Shown in pieces: positions 16,092-23,869 of a stretch of DNA of 24,979 nt. Both the position numbers and the translations under genes were made by a program. Source of the stretch: CAILKP01 sp038231815 (GTDB lineage: Bacteria; Planctomycetota; Phycisphaerae; Phycisphaerales; UBA1924); contig JBBRKQ010000059.1 of assembly GCA_038231815.1 (NCBI GenBank), positions 1 through 24,979 of the forward strand, written 5' to 3'. The notes under the pieces were generated by a model that was given only the letters and a program-made list of their open reading frames with translations, ran no database searches and was not told the DNA's origin. Positions within the stretch are counted from its first letter, which is position 1. Every line of letters begins with the position of its first letter.

Positions 16092-16922
16092 ATGGTGAGT
16101 GCATCGCGATTTGTGTTTTTAGGGACGGGTACATCATCGGGTGTGCCTGCGATTGCGTGCTCGTGTGCGGTGTGTGTGAGCAGCGACCCGCGGGACAACC
16201 GGCTGCGAACGGCGGGTGCGGTGCGGTTTGTTGATGGCGATGGGCAGGAGCGGGTGGTGCTGATTGACTGTTCGCCCGACCTGCGGCAGCAGGCCTTGCG
16301 GTTTGGCATTTCGCGCTGCGATGCGGTGCTGTTTACGCACAACCATGTTGACCATACTTGGGGCGTGGATGAGCTGCGCAGGTTCAACGCCGTGCAGCGC
16401 GGGCCGATACCGATCTACGCCGAGCCGCACACGATGGAGCACCTGCAGCGGGTGTATAAGCACATCTTTGATCGGCAGAACAACACCAACGATTCGTTCG
16501 TGGCGACGCTGATTCCGTATCGAATCGTGCTGGGCGAACCGATTGACCTATTTGGTATGCGGTTTGAACCGATCCGCCTCATCCACGGCAAACTGCCGAT
16601 TGTTGGGTTTCGCATCGCGCCGATCGGACAGCGCATCGGTGCAGAAGATTCCGCCTTTCCGCTGGCGTACTGCACGGATGTCTCGGCCATTCCACCGGAA
16701 ACATGGCCGAGGCTGCGCGGCCTGCGGACACTAGTACTCGATGCGCTGCGGCACAAACACCATCCGACGCACCTGACGCTGGATGAGGCCCTGAATGCAG
16801 CGGAGCGCGTTGAAGCGGCCGCGACGTACTTTATTCACATGTCGCACGATCTTGGCCACGAGGCGACCGAAGCCGCACTGCCCAATGGCGTGCGATTGGC
16901 GTTTGATGGGTTGGAAGTTTGA
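16092..16922 (+). CDS. PhnP-like MBL-fold metallo-hydrolase
   Basis: 276 aa binuclear-metal beta-lactamase-fold hydrolase. The N-terminus FLGTGTSSGVPAIACSCAVC holds three clustered Cys (23, 25, 28), like the structural zinc site of PhnP. The metal-binding signature is FTHNHVDHTWG (His83, His85, Asp87, His88). Further ligands are likely His165 (RLIHGKLPI), Asp196 (LAYCTDVS) and His252 (IHMSHDLGHEA). PhnP is a phosphoribosyl cyclic phosphodiesterase of phosphonate breakdown, but no phn genes are here, so a general phosphodiesterase role is equally possible. ATG 16092 is preceded by GGGG at a tight spacing. The last codons plus stop (16861-16926) are repeated exactly at 19931-19996. Confidence 0.9.
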   Translation: MVSASRFVFLGTGTSSGVPAIACSCAVCVSSDPRDNRLRTAGAVRFVDGDGQERVVLIDCSPDLRQQALRFGISRCDAVLFTHNHVDHTWGVDELRRFNAVQRGPIPIYAEPHTMEHLQRVYKHIFDRQNNTNDSFVATLIPYRIVLGEPIDLFGMRFEPIRLIHGKLPIVGFRIAPIGQRIGAEDSAFPLAYCTDVSAIPPETWPRLRGLRTLVLDALRHKHHPTHLTLDEALNAAERVEAAATYFIHMSHDLGHEATEAALPNGVRLAFDGLEV

Positions 16923-16926
16923 GAAG
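16861..16926 (+). repeat. 66-bp perfect direct repeat, copy A (3' end of the metallo-hydrolase gene)
   Basis: This copy covers the last 19 full codons, the stop codon and four following bases (from AGGCGACCGA to TTTGAGAAG). Copy B at 19931-19996 is identical over all 66 positions. Flanking bases differ on both sides. The intervening segment holds the propeller/dockerin gene. Confidence 0.95.
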
Positions 16927-17011
16927 AGCTGACCAAATCGCATATTCGGCAAGCTGACAGATAGTGGCTGGACGGGGACGTCAAGGAGAGATCAGGCATT
17001 GGCAGGACGAA

Positions 17012-17051
17012 AGCAGCGGGCGATGCCGTGATTGCGGCATCGCCCGCTGCT
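17012..17051. terminator. 17-bp perfect stem-loop between convergent genes
   Basis: Arms 17012-17028 and 17035-17051 pair perfectly (AGCAGCGGGCGATGCCG with its complement), with loop TGATTG. It lies between the convergent metallo-hydrolase and propeller genes, 20 bp from the propeller stop, so it probably ends transcription of either or both. On the minus strand it is followed by TTTCGTCC; there is no long T-run either way. It shares the core GGCGATGCC with the hairpins at 5710-5952. Confidence 0.6.
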
Positions 17052-17070
17052 ACAACAAACAACCTAGTTC

Positions 17071-19602
17071 TCAGCAACCTGCGACGAACGCGTTGATGAA
17101 TGCGATGAAATCTGAGCCATCAATTATACCATCGGGCCGGTCGCCATCGATACCGGCACCGACAATATCTGCGATCGGGTTAAGCACGCGGCTGTCCGTG
17201 CTGAAGCTGTTAATGAAGGCGATGAAGTCGATGCCATCAACGACACTATCCGGGTTTGGTCCCGCTTCCCCGGCCACATCCGCCAGTGAGCACGGCGGAC
17301 AACCGAAGTTGTAGCGTGATATGTAGGGTGAAAACTGACCGCCCGCGGTGAGGAAATCACCACCGACAACAAGCTCACCGTTGGGTGCAACCACAATGGC
17401 CAAGCCTCCGGCGTTGAGGCCGATTCCTAGTGCGGTCCAGACCCCACCGTTCCATCGTGCGATGCGGTTGGCTGGCGTGCCTCTGACGACACCGTTGACG
17501 GTGCTGCTATTCATGAGCGAAAAGTTGCCGCTGACCACAAAATCTCCATTGGGTAAGGGCGCCGCAGAAAAGACGCTGTTTGGGCTTGGGCCCCCGGGGG
17601 CCCCACCAACCCCGGACCAAACGGCACCATTCCAACGACCAAGCCCAATGACATTAAATGAGGGAGTCGTCACAATGGCGCCTCCGGCAATCAGGTCGCC
17701 GTTGGGCAACACAGTGAGCAGCGTCACGGGACCGGTAATGTATTCGCCTAGGTTCGACCACGTTGCACCGTCCCACTGTCTGATGCTGCTGCGAACAGAG
17801 GACTGGATGAAACTGCTACCGGCGACGAGGATTCCCCCGCGAAGCACAGCGAGAGCGTTGATGCTGCCGCTCAGCCGCCCCGGCTCAAGCGAAACCCAAC
17901 CCGTCCCGCTCCAACGAGCGATGTACAGCGAAGGGAAGGGGACCGCGATATCGACGCTGCCCGCTGCAATGAGGTCACCGTTCGGCATGACGGCCAGCGC
18001 CTTGACAACACCGATGATCCCTGCCCCAAAGGCCGACCAGACCGTCCCATCCCATCGCGCAACAGAGTTTGCCGGGGTACCGCCCGCAGTAGTGAACACA
18101 CCCGCGGCCACAAGGTCACCGTTCGGCAGCAATGCCAATGCGTTGACCACGCCGTTGGTTCCATCACCGAACGCCGACCAGGCCGTGCCATCCCACCGGG
18201 CGATTGAATTTGCATCTACGGCACCCGCGCGGGTAAACGCGCCTCCGGTAACAAGGTCACCGTTCGGAAGATTCAGCAGTGCCCTGACGTTACCATTCAT
18301 GCCAAGGTTTGGGGTTGGCCCAACTTCACCAAGCTCCGACCAGGTGTTCGAGTCCCAGCGAGAAACTCCAAGCGATCGGACGCCTTCGAGTTGCAAAAAG
18401 TCACCACCCGCAAAGAACTCGCCACCCGGCGTGACGGTAAGTGCGTACACGGTCTTTTCCGTGATGGGTACAGACCCGCCCGACCCGCCGGGACGAATCG
18501 CAGACCATTCGGTACCATTCCAGCGTGCGACGCGATCGGTTGCCACGCCGCCAGCCGTGATAAAATTGCCACCTGCCAGAACGTCACCGTTTGTCGCAAC
18601 CGCCAGCGCCGTGACCGACAACCTGGTGAAAAAGGGAGCCACCAAACCGTCACCAAAGGTGGACCACGCTGTACCGTTCCAACGGGCAAGGCTATTAGCC
18701 GGGATGCCGCCTGCAGTTGTAAATGAACCGGCCGCAATAACATCACCGTTCGGAAGAAGCACCAGCGATACGACCGAACCGTTCATTCCGGATCCCAGGT
18801 TCGACCACTGCACGCCGTTCCATCGGGCAATATTGCCGCCTGAACCAGCGCCGGTCGCAATCAGGTCACCGTTTGGTAACACCACAATTGCAGTGACGCT
18901 GCTGTTTGGGTTGACGGTGCCGATGCTGATCCAGTTCGCGCCGTTCCATCGCGCGATACTCGCAATTGCAACGCCACCCGCATTTCTGAAAATTCCGCCT
19001 ACGACCACTTCCCCGTTGGGCAACGCCGCCAAGGCGTAGACAGCGGGCGTCGCGTTTGTAGCCACGCTCACCCCCGTGCTGAGCGGCGACCACGCAGTGC
19101 CGTTCCAACGGGCAATGTTCCTGGCCGATACGCCGCCAGCGGTTTCGAACAAACCGCCAGCGATCACATCACCGTTTGGCAAGACGGCAAGTGCCCGGAC
19201 TGATGGTTCCGTCCCACCGTCCATGCCCGAACCAAGCGCCGACCACTGCATGCCATTCCATCGCGCAATACACTTGGCAGGAATGTTACCGGCCGCCCTG
19301 AAGTTACCGCCGACAATCAAGTCACCATTCGGCATGTTGATGATCGCTCTGACCGTGCCATCAACCCCCGGCACATTGCCGCCCGGCTGCCAGAACGGCG
19401 CGCAATCCCCCTGCGCTCGCGCCGGCGGGCTATGCAGCACAAACGAGGCCACTACTGCAAGAACAATCGCAACGGCGCGACAGACCCCGGCTGGCGAACT
19501 GGAGTTTGGGTGGCCAAATAACCTCTTCAGACAACAATTAATATTCGGCGACCCCGGGCAAGGACCTGCTGCGGACACAAACGAGCTGCTTTGAATTGCC
19601 AT
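17071..19602 (-). CDS. Secreted 14-repeat beta-propeller (Delta-60-like) protein with C-terminal dockerin-like domain
   Basis: 843 aa from ATG 19602, chosen because AAGGAG lies 6 bp upstream; a GTG at 19617 would overlap that site. The signal peptide is long, with core AVAIVLAVVASFVL and likely cleavage after PARAQ. Then follow 14 repeats of about 45-55 residues (the last partial), consensus VxALAVLPNGDLIAGGxFxxAGGxPAxxIARWNGxxWSALGxG. Fourteen units would fit two seven-bladed propellers. The C-terminus, after CPPCSLADVAGEAGP, holds two calcium-loop-like motifs, DSVVDGIDFIAFINSF and DGIIDGSDFIAFINAF, and ends in AGC, as in planctomycete dockerin-type tails thought to serve surface anchoring. 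Likely extracellular or cell-surface; ligand unknown. The gene lies wholly between the two 66-bp repeat copies. Confidence 0.9.
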   Translation of the reverse strand: MAIQSSSFVSAAGPCPGSPNINCCLKRLFGHPNSSSPAGVCRAVAIVLAVVASFVLHSPPARAQGDCAPFWQPGGNVPGVDGTVRAIINMPNGDLIVGGNFRAAGNIPAKCIARWNGMQWSALGSGMDGGTEPSVRALAVLPNGDVIAGGLFETAGGVSARNIARWNGTAWSPLSTGVSVATNATPAVYALAALPNGEVVVGGIFRNAGGVAIASIARWNGANWISIGTVNPNSSVTAIVVLPNGDLIATGAGSGGNIARWNGVQWSNLGSGMNGSVVSLVLLPNGDVIAAGSFTTAGGIPANSLARWNGTAWSTFGDGLVAPFFTRLSVTALAVATNGDVLAGGNFITAGGVATDRVARWNGTEWSAIRPGGSGGSVPITEKTVYALTVTPGGEFFAGGDFLQLEGVRSLGVSRWDSNTWSELGEVGPTPNLGMNGNVRALLNLPNGDLVTGGAFTRAGAVDANSIARWDGTAWSAFGDGTNGVVNALALLPNGDLVAAGVFTTAGGTPANSVARWDGTVWSAFGAGIIGVVKALAVMPNGDLIAAGSVDIAVPFPSLYIARWSGTGWVSLEPGRLSGSINALAVLRGGILVAGSSFIQSSVRSSIRQWDGATWSNLGEYITGPVTLLTVLPNGDLIAGGAIVTTPSFNVIGLGRWNGAVWSGVGGAPGGPSPNSVFSAAPLPNGDFVVSGNFSLMNSSTVNGVVRGTPANRIARWNGGVWTALGIGLNAGGLAIVVAPNGELVVGGDFLTAGGQFSPYISRYNFGCPPCSLADVAGEAGPNPDSVVDGIDFIAFINSFSTDSRVLNPIADIVGAGIDGDRPDGIIDGSDFIAFINAFVAGC
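17588..17603. other. 16-bp G/C-only palindrome inside the propeller gene
   Basis: GGGCCCCCGGGGGCCC is a perfect palindrome inside the coding sequence, at GGAPGGPSP between repeats 12 and 13. It may be prone to slippage or cruciform formation. No regulatory role is implied. Confidence 0.4.
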
Positions 19603-19930
19603 CCAACACTCCTTCACTTAAGGGTACGCCTGCCCTTGCTGAAAATGGCCTGCCGCACCCAATGCACCTTGACTCCGCCGCTGAACCCCAACATTGGGAA
19701 ACCACCGCCGGGAGATTTTGACCGAATAGATTAAAAGCGTAACCGAGGTACCGACCAGCAACCGTGTTCCATACTCAGAATAGAGGCTGAACCACAACAA
19801 CCGCACCAGGACCATCCTGTACGCCGGACTGAAGGGACCGGTTGCGAGGGAAAGGGCGTTCTATGGATAAGCCGCAGAGAAACCGAGTATTTCTTGACAA
19901 AATAGCCATTTCTTGTCAGCCAGCGCGACA

Positions 19931-19996
19931 AGGCGACCGAAGCCGCACTGCCCAATGGCGTGCGATTGGCGTTTGATGGGTTGGAAGTTTGAGAAG
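19931..19996 (+). repeat. 66-bp perfect direct repeat, copy B (displaced gene 3' end)
   Basis: Identical to 16861-16926, in the same orientation, but without the rest of the metallo-hydrolase gene upstream; the preceding sequence (CAGCCAGCGCGACA) is unrelated. The two copies start 3070 bp apart. Copy B therefore looks like the orphan gene end left at the far side of an inserted or duplicated segment. Confidence 0.95.
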
Positions 19997-20230
19997 TGCG
20001 GCAGAGGGCGAAGTGGCTGATGAGGGCCGAATTGTTGGAAGGAGCCCCTCGACCGATGCGACCGCGATGACCGCGTGGAGATTTTGACAGAGAATTGAGT
20101 GTCCGGTTGTAAAAGGCCGCGCCGGGTTTGCAAGTACCGCCCGGCCGATTGGCGATCGCTTGACTAAGCCCACACTACCCGGATGCAGGCCGCACATGAT
20201 CAAGCCGCCACTGCCGCGCTACAGCAAATA

Positions 20231-20261
20231 CCCCCGCGTCGGAACAATTCCGGCGCGAGGG
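20231..20261 (-). terminator. Stem-loop after the metzincin gene
   Basis: Arms CCCCCGCGTCGGAA (20231-20244) and TTCCGGCGCGAGGG (20248-20261) pair over 14 positions with one mismatch and one G-T pair; the loop is CAA. It begins 35 bp after the metzincin stop on the minus strand and is followed there by TATTTG. It fits a terminator for the collagen-like/metzincin transcription unit. Confidence 0.6.
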
Positions 20262-20295
20262 TTTGCAAAGAGGTTCTGTACCGTTTCGTTCCGCC

Positions 20296-22011
20296 TTATC
20301 GCAGCAGCGCGGGGCCTGACCCGCTGGCCGGTCCGGCCACGACCGTCAGGACGCAAGGGTTCCGCATGACAACCGCGCCACCCGCGTTGGCGGTTTCGTT
20401 GTATGTTCCACTGCTAACTAGCACCTCGCCCTCACTGGTACCGCCGCTCACCAGCGCGACGGCGGTCGAAACCCGGTTGTACGGCGCGAAGAATGTTCCG
20501 TTGCCGGTGCCGCCGTAGGTGGCAAGAGTCCACGCCCGTGATGAGCCGATCTCCCATTGCGATACCCGTGAGCGTGTAGTCTGAATCAGGTTGGCCACGT
20601 TACTGATGCTGTCACCCAGCACAAAGTCTGAGCAGCCAACGGGGGTTGCGTAGGTCAGCGATGGGTTGGAGAAGTACGGCACGCGGGTGCTGGCGCTGCA
20701 GGCATTGCTGTTGTTGCCGTAAGCCATCGTGGTGTGCCAGTGGTCAGTACAGCCGCGATTGCAACTCCAGCGTTTCCCGTGGGGTGAGGTGGTCACCGCC
20801 GACGTGCAAGTGCCCGCGGCTGTATTTGTGGCCGCATCATGACACGCGCCGAAGTTATGCCCGATCTCGTGTGTAAATGTTCCAGCGAAGTTGCCGGACA
20901 CCGCCGCGATGACAGAAAAACCGTAACGCCGGTTCGTGGCCTCGGCAAGAAATGGCGGTACGTTCGCAACTCCAAGTACGGTGCCGTTGGTGTCGGAAGG
21001 CCACGTGCTCCGCCGGAGAAGGCAAACGTGATCGGCCCGGACCATGCGCCGCATGCTATCAGTAGCCTGCAGGCCATTGGTGGACCCCCGGAGGTTTGTC
21101 AGATCAACTTCTCCGTCCGCGTTTTCGTTATAATCGCCACGCAAGACGCCGGCGATCCGCATCGTCACACCAGCGTTCGAGTTGGCGGAGGTAAGGTTGA
21201 AATCGGACACTAAAAGTTGGGCGTGCGCATTGACCTGAGACTGCAACGAAAAGAAATTAAACAGCTGATTGGTCGTGACAAAGAGCACATCGACGACGTT
21301 GGTGGGGTCGGCCGCGGACAAAATTCCAATGCCACCGCCTCCATTGCCGCCCCCACCGCCGTCGCCATTGGCTGGCGGCAAGCCCGCCCCTCTGGCGCCA
21401 GTGTCACACCAGTTGGCTACCGCCTCATCGCCGTTCAAGGCGAGCACGTTGCGGGCCGGCACCGTGCCGATGGGTGGTGCGTGGCGGACGGTGAATCGTT
21501 CCTTGCGGTCATAGTCACGAACCTGGAGGACGACAGCATCCTCATACCGCGAGAGGATAAAGTCGCTGGCGGGAATACCGGCGATCTGGCCGTACCAGAT
21601 GTACTGCAGATCGGTAAAGGTCTCCTTGCGAATGAAGACAAGCTCGCGGACTTCACCGCTGATCAGTGGCAGGGAGCAGTGTGTGACGGCCCCCAAGTCC
21701 ACAGCATCCAGCAGGGCCCAATTGATCTCGACCGGGCGGCCCTGACGCTCGCCCACGAGCAACGCTTCCGCTGGTTCCATCCGATCTCCGCTGAACATCA
21801 CCAGCGGGACGAGCGGTGCATCAGATGGTTCCACGCCGCGGTCATAGTCAATGAATCCTGATGAGCCGATGAACCGCATGCCGCCGGGCGGGTGCGGGAG
21901 CGGCAAGTTGGCCTGGGCCAGGGCCGTAGAAACGATCGGCAGGGTTGCAGCCAGGGCGGCGGCCAGCAGCACCGCAGGACGCCTTGGGAATCGGGTAGTG
22001 TGGGTGTTCAT
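20296..22011 (-). CDS. Secreted metzincin zinc metalloprotease (reprolysin/M12-like)
   Basis: 571 aa. The signal peptide has a basic start MNTHTTRFPRRPA, core VLLAAALAATLPIV and likely cleavage after ALA-Q. Residues about 35-215 are probably a pro-domain or accessory domain. A Gly/Asn-rich hinge (217-229) joins it to the catalytic domain, with NVVDVLFVTTNQLF and then the metzincin zinc site HEIGHNFGACHD (381-392; His381, Glu382, His385, His391). The Met-turn is at Met429 in HTTMAYGNN. Several Cys after the zinc site could form disulfides. The last 90 residues are beta-rich (SEGEVLVSSGTYNETANAGG), like a parallel beta-helix start. ATG 22009-22011 has AAGGAG 8 bp upstream. It follows the collagen-like gene by 36 bp and ends before a stem-loop, so the two form an operon. 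Cleavage target unknown. Confidence 0.9.
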   Translation of the reverse strand: MNTHTTRFPRRPAVLLAAALAATLPIVSTALAQANLPLPHPPGGMRFIGSSGFIDYDRGVEPSDAPLVPLVMFSGDRMEPAEALLVGERQGRPVEINWALLDAVDLGAVTHCSLPLISGEVRELVFIRKETFTDLQYIWYGQIAGIPASDFILSRYEDAVVLQVRDYDRKERFTVRHAPPIGTVPARNVLALNGDEAVANWCDTGARGAGLPPANGDGGGGGNGGGGIGILSAADPTNVVDVLFVTTNQLFNFFSLQSQVNAHAQLLVSDFNLTSANSNAGVTMRIAGVLRGDYNENADGEVDLTNLRGSTNGLQATDSMRRMVRADHVCLLRRSTWPSDTNGTVLGVANVPPFLAEATNRRYGFSVIAAVSGNFAGTFTHEIGHNFGACHDAATNTAAGTCTSAVTTSPHGKRWSCNRGCTDHWHTTMAYGNNSNACSASTRVPYFSNPSLTYATPVGCSDFVLGDSISNVANLIQTTRSRVSQWEIGSSRAWTLATYGGTGNGTFFAPYNRVSTAVALVSGGTSEGEVLVSSGTYNETANAGGAVVMRNPCVLTVVAGPASGSGPALLR

Positions 22012-22047
22012 AAAACAGTCTCCTTATGTGTGTGTGCGCTACGGGCC

Positions 22048-23661
22048 TTACTGCAGGTTGACGAGCACCAGTACCAGCCCGGTGCCCGCATCAAGGTTGC
22101 TCATGGCCTTGCCGATGACCGCCCCGGGCCGACGATCGCGGTCGACAGCCTTCATGGCGTGGCCGCGGAGGTCGCTGGTTGTCAGCAGGTCGCCGGCACG
22201 AATTTTGCCCCCCGCCGCGGTGCACTTGACATAGACCCGACCGGTCATCGCGATGAGCGTATCGCCATCAAGCACGCCCTGATGGCCGAGTTTGATGCCC
22301 GCGTTGACGCCGCCAGCACCGGACACCACGCCCGCCACCTTGGTGTCATACTGGGTCCGGGACGAATACACGAAGCCGGGCCGGTCGGGGTCGATGCTCA
22401 TGAGCGTTCCGGGCTCGACCTTTTCGCCATCGGTGGTAAAGCCCTCGACAATGTCGGCCCCACCGATGATTTCAAGCTCTCGCGTGCGGGTGCGGCCGTT
22501 GACATCAAGCCGGGCAACTGGTGTGCTGGTGCCAATGCCGACGTTCCCGTTTGGCAGGAAGTACGCGTTGGCATTCATGGCGATTGTGTCGTTGCTGCGC
22601 GTGTAGCTCATGCCCCGCCAGCCGGTCGGCGTCGAAAAATACAGTCCGCTGCCTCCGTCGGCCCCCGTTCCGCCGGTGATCACGAGATCTGTTGAATTTG
22701 GAAATCCCGGCACTTTGCCCATGTGCACGCCCTGGGGCATGGTGCTGTAGTTGTTGGTGGCCATGGTGGTGGCGACCGAGAGCCCGCCAGGTCCGTTGTC
22801 CAGCCCGATGCTCAGCCGGCCAGCATCGGTCAAAGTCATTGCCGCGGTGCCGCCGGAGCCGCCGTCGTTAAACCATGCAAAGGGTGCCCCGGTGGTGACC
22901 ATCCGCATCCACCGCCCGCCGATCTGCGAGTACAAGCCAAGATCAGCGGTCGTCGTCAGCGGCGTCAGGCCGTTCTGTATCACGCCGCTGCGAACCGTTA
23001 TCCGGCCATTGACATCCAAGGTCTGCGTGGCATTGGCAGTTCCGACCCCAAGCCTGCCGAGGTACGACGCGGTTCCGGCGGATTCAGTAAACGGCGATGC
23101 ACCGGTTGTCCCCTGCGGTCCCGCTGGTCCCAGCAGCCCCTGCGGACCGATCGGGCCGATAACACCGTTGATGCCCGCGGACCCCTGCGGACCTAGAAGA
23201 CCTGCCGGTCCCACAGATCCTGCGGGCCCCTGCGGTCCGGTGGCGCCCGGTGTTCCGGGTGTCCCGCTCAGGGCATACAACGCATAGGGAGTAGCGGTGA
23301 TCAACTGCCGCGGCTGCATTACATCAAACCCCGTCCCATCGGCACATGTCAGTGAGGCGTCGGACCGGACCTCGATCTCCAGATATCGCGTCTGACCGTT
23401 AAACTGCGGCCCGAAGTCAAGCATGGTCCCAAATACGCCTTCGGTTACTGTGATATCTTCGTTGCACAGGGTAACGCCGATCTGGTTTCCGCCGCTCGCC
23501 GCATCATACAGGCGAAACCGAAGATCCACCGTGGCGGCTGGCCCGACCGTTGTGCCAGTGAGCCGGCCCTGATAACTAAACCCGGTCGAGGTGGGGGTCT
23601 GGGCAAGCGCTGAAGCGGTTGCGGCAAGGACGAGAAGGGCGGCGGTGCGATAAAGTTTCAT
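22048..23661 (-). CDS. Secreted collagen-like / tail-fibre-like protein
   Basis: 537 aa from ATG 23661, with AGGAA 9 bp upstream; an upstream extension to 23751 lacks a signal-peptide shape and is rejected. Signal peptide MKLYRTAALLVLAATASALAQ. The N-terminal domain (about 25-130: FSYQGRLTGTTVGPAATVDL, RLYDAASGGNQIG) is followed by 18 uninterrupted collagen-type G-X-Y triplets (133-186). Then come fibre-like segments with GVGT/GIGT..LDVNGR motifs (about 203-220, and again near 365-385). The C-terminal domain (about 395-537) includes VEPGTLMSIDPDRPGFV, VAGVVSGAGGVNAGIKLG, GRVYVKCTAAGGKIRAGDLL, GHAMKAVDRD and AGTGLVLVLVNLQ. I recognise this end from fibre or surface proteins but cannot name it surely. 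Likely an extracellular trimeric fibre. In one operon with the metzincin. Confidence 0.88.
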   Translation of the reverse strand: MKLYRTAALLVLAATASALAQTPTSTGFSYQGRLTGTTVGPAATVDLRFRLYDAASGGNQIGVTLCNEDITVTEGVFGTMLDFGPQFNGQTRYLEIEVRSDASLTCADGTGFDVMQPRQLITATPYALYALSGTPGTPGATGPQGPAGSVGPAGLLGPQGSAGINGVIGPIGPQGLLGPAGPQGTTGASPFTESAGTASYLGRLGVGTANATQTLDVNGRITVRSGVIQNGLTPLTTTADLGLYSQIGGRWMRMVTTGAPFAWFNDGGSGGTAAMTLTDAGRLSIGLDNGPGGLSVATTMATNNYSTMPQGVHMGKVPGFPNSTDLVITGGTGADGGSGLYFSTPTGWRGMSYTRSNDTIAMNANAYFLPNGNVGIGTSTPVARLDVNGRTRTRELEIIGGADIVEGFTTDGEKVEPGTLMSIDPDRPGFVYSSRTQYDTKVAGVVSGAGGVNAGIKLGHQGVLDGDTLIAMTGRVYVKCTAAGGKIRAGDLLTTSDLRGHAMKAVDRDRRPGAVIGKAMSNLDAGTGLVLVLVNLQ

Positions 23662-23787
23662 AAACTCAGTTCCTGTATACTGGGATTCTGTCGGGGCGAC
23701 GAAATGTCGCCTTGAATACGGCCTGCAACCGCAGCAGCCCGCCAGAAACAATCACGCAAGAACCCGGCTGCGCGTGTCAAAAATGAT

Positions 23788-23803
23788 GGTAAAATAGCTT
23801 ACC
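23788..23803. promoter_or_regulatory. Inverted repeat in the divergent promoter region upstream of the sigma factor
   Basis: GGTAA-N6-TTACC (arms 23788-23792 and 23799-23803) lies 67 bp before the sigma-factor start and 127 bp before the collagen-like gene start. It includes TAAAAT, which could serve as a -10 box, though no matching -35 was seen. It might be an operator; this rests only on symmetry and place. Confidence 0.3.
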
Positions 23804-23869
23804 GCGATGCGTTCGCATTCGGTTTGGCAGGCAGCGGCAAAATACAGCACAAAGCCCACCTGAACAGTT

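Larger units (their letters stand above)
19603..20295. other. 693-bp gene-free region carrying the displaced repeat copy
   Basis: I see no convincing gene here; the short open frames lack family features. It holds the leader of the propeller gene (AAGGAG at 19609-19614), a pair of near-identical 11-mers ATTTCTTGACA / ATTTCTTGTCA (19889-19899 and 19908-19918), copy B of the 66-bp repeat (19931-19996), and the hairpin at 20231-20261. The stretch 19997-20230 shows nothing I can name. Confidence 0.6.

Noticed and set aside
17348..19039. 563-codon plus-strand open frame, Pro/Ser-rich
   Set aside because: A mirror of the repetitive propeller gene; its periodicity is explained by the 14 repeats on the other strand, and it lacks a start signal.
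19618..19815. Short hydrophobic minus-strand frame (65 codons) upstream of the propeller gene
   Set aside because: No ribosome site, no family, and it lies in the probable promoter and leader of the propeller gene.
19894..19922. Possible sigma-70 promoter beginning with TTGACA
   Set aside because: No -10 box is found at the right distance, and no gene lies downstream on that strand; the 11-mer pair explains the sequence better.
23662..23751. 30-residue N-terminal extension of the collagen-like protein
   Set aside because: It would bury the clear signal peptide; ATG 23661 has AGGAA upstream.
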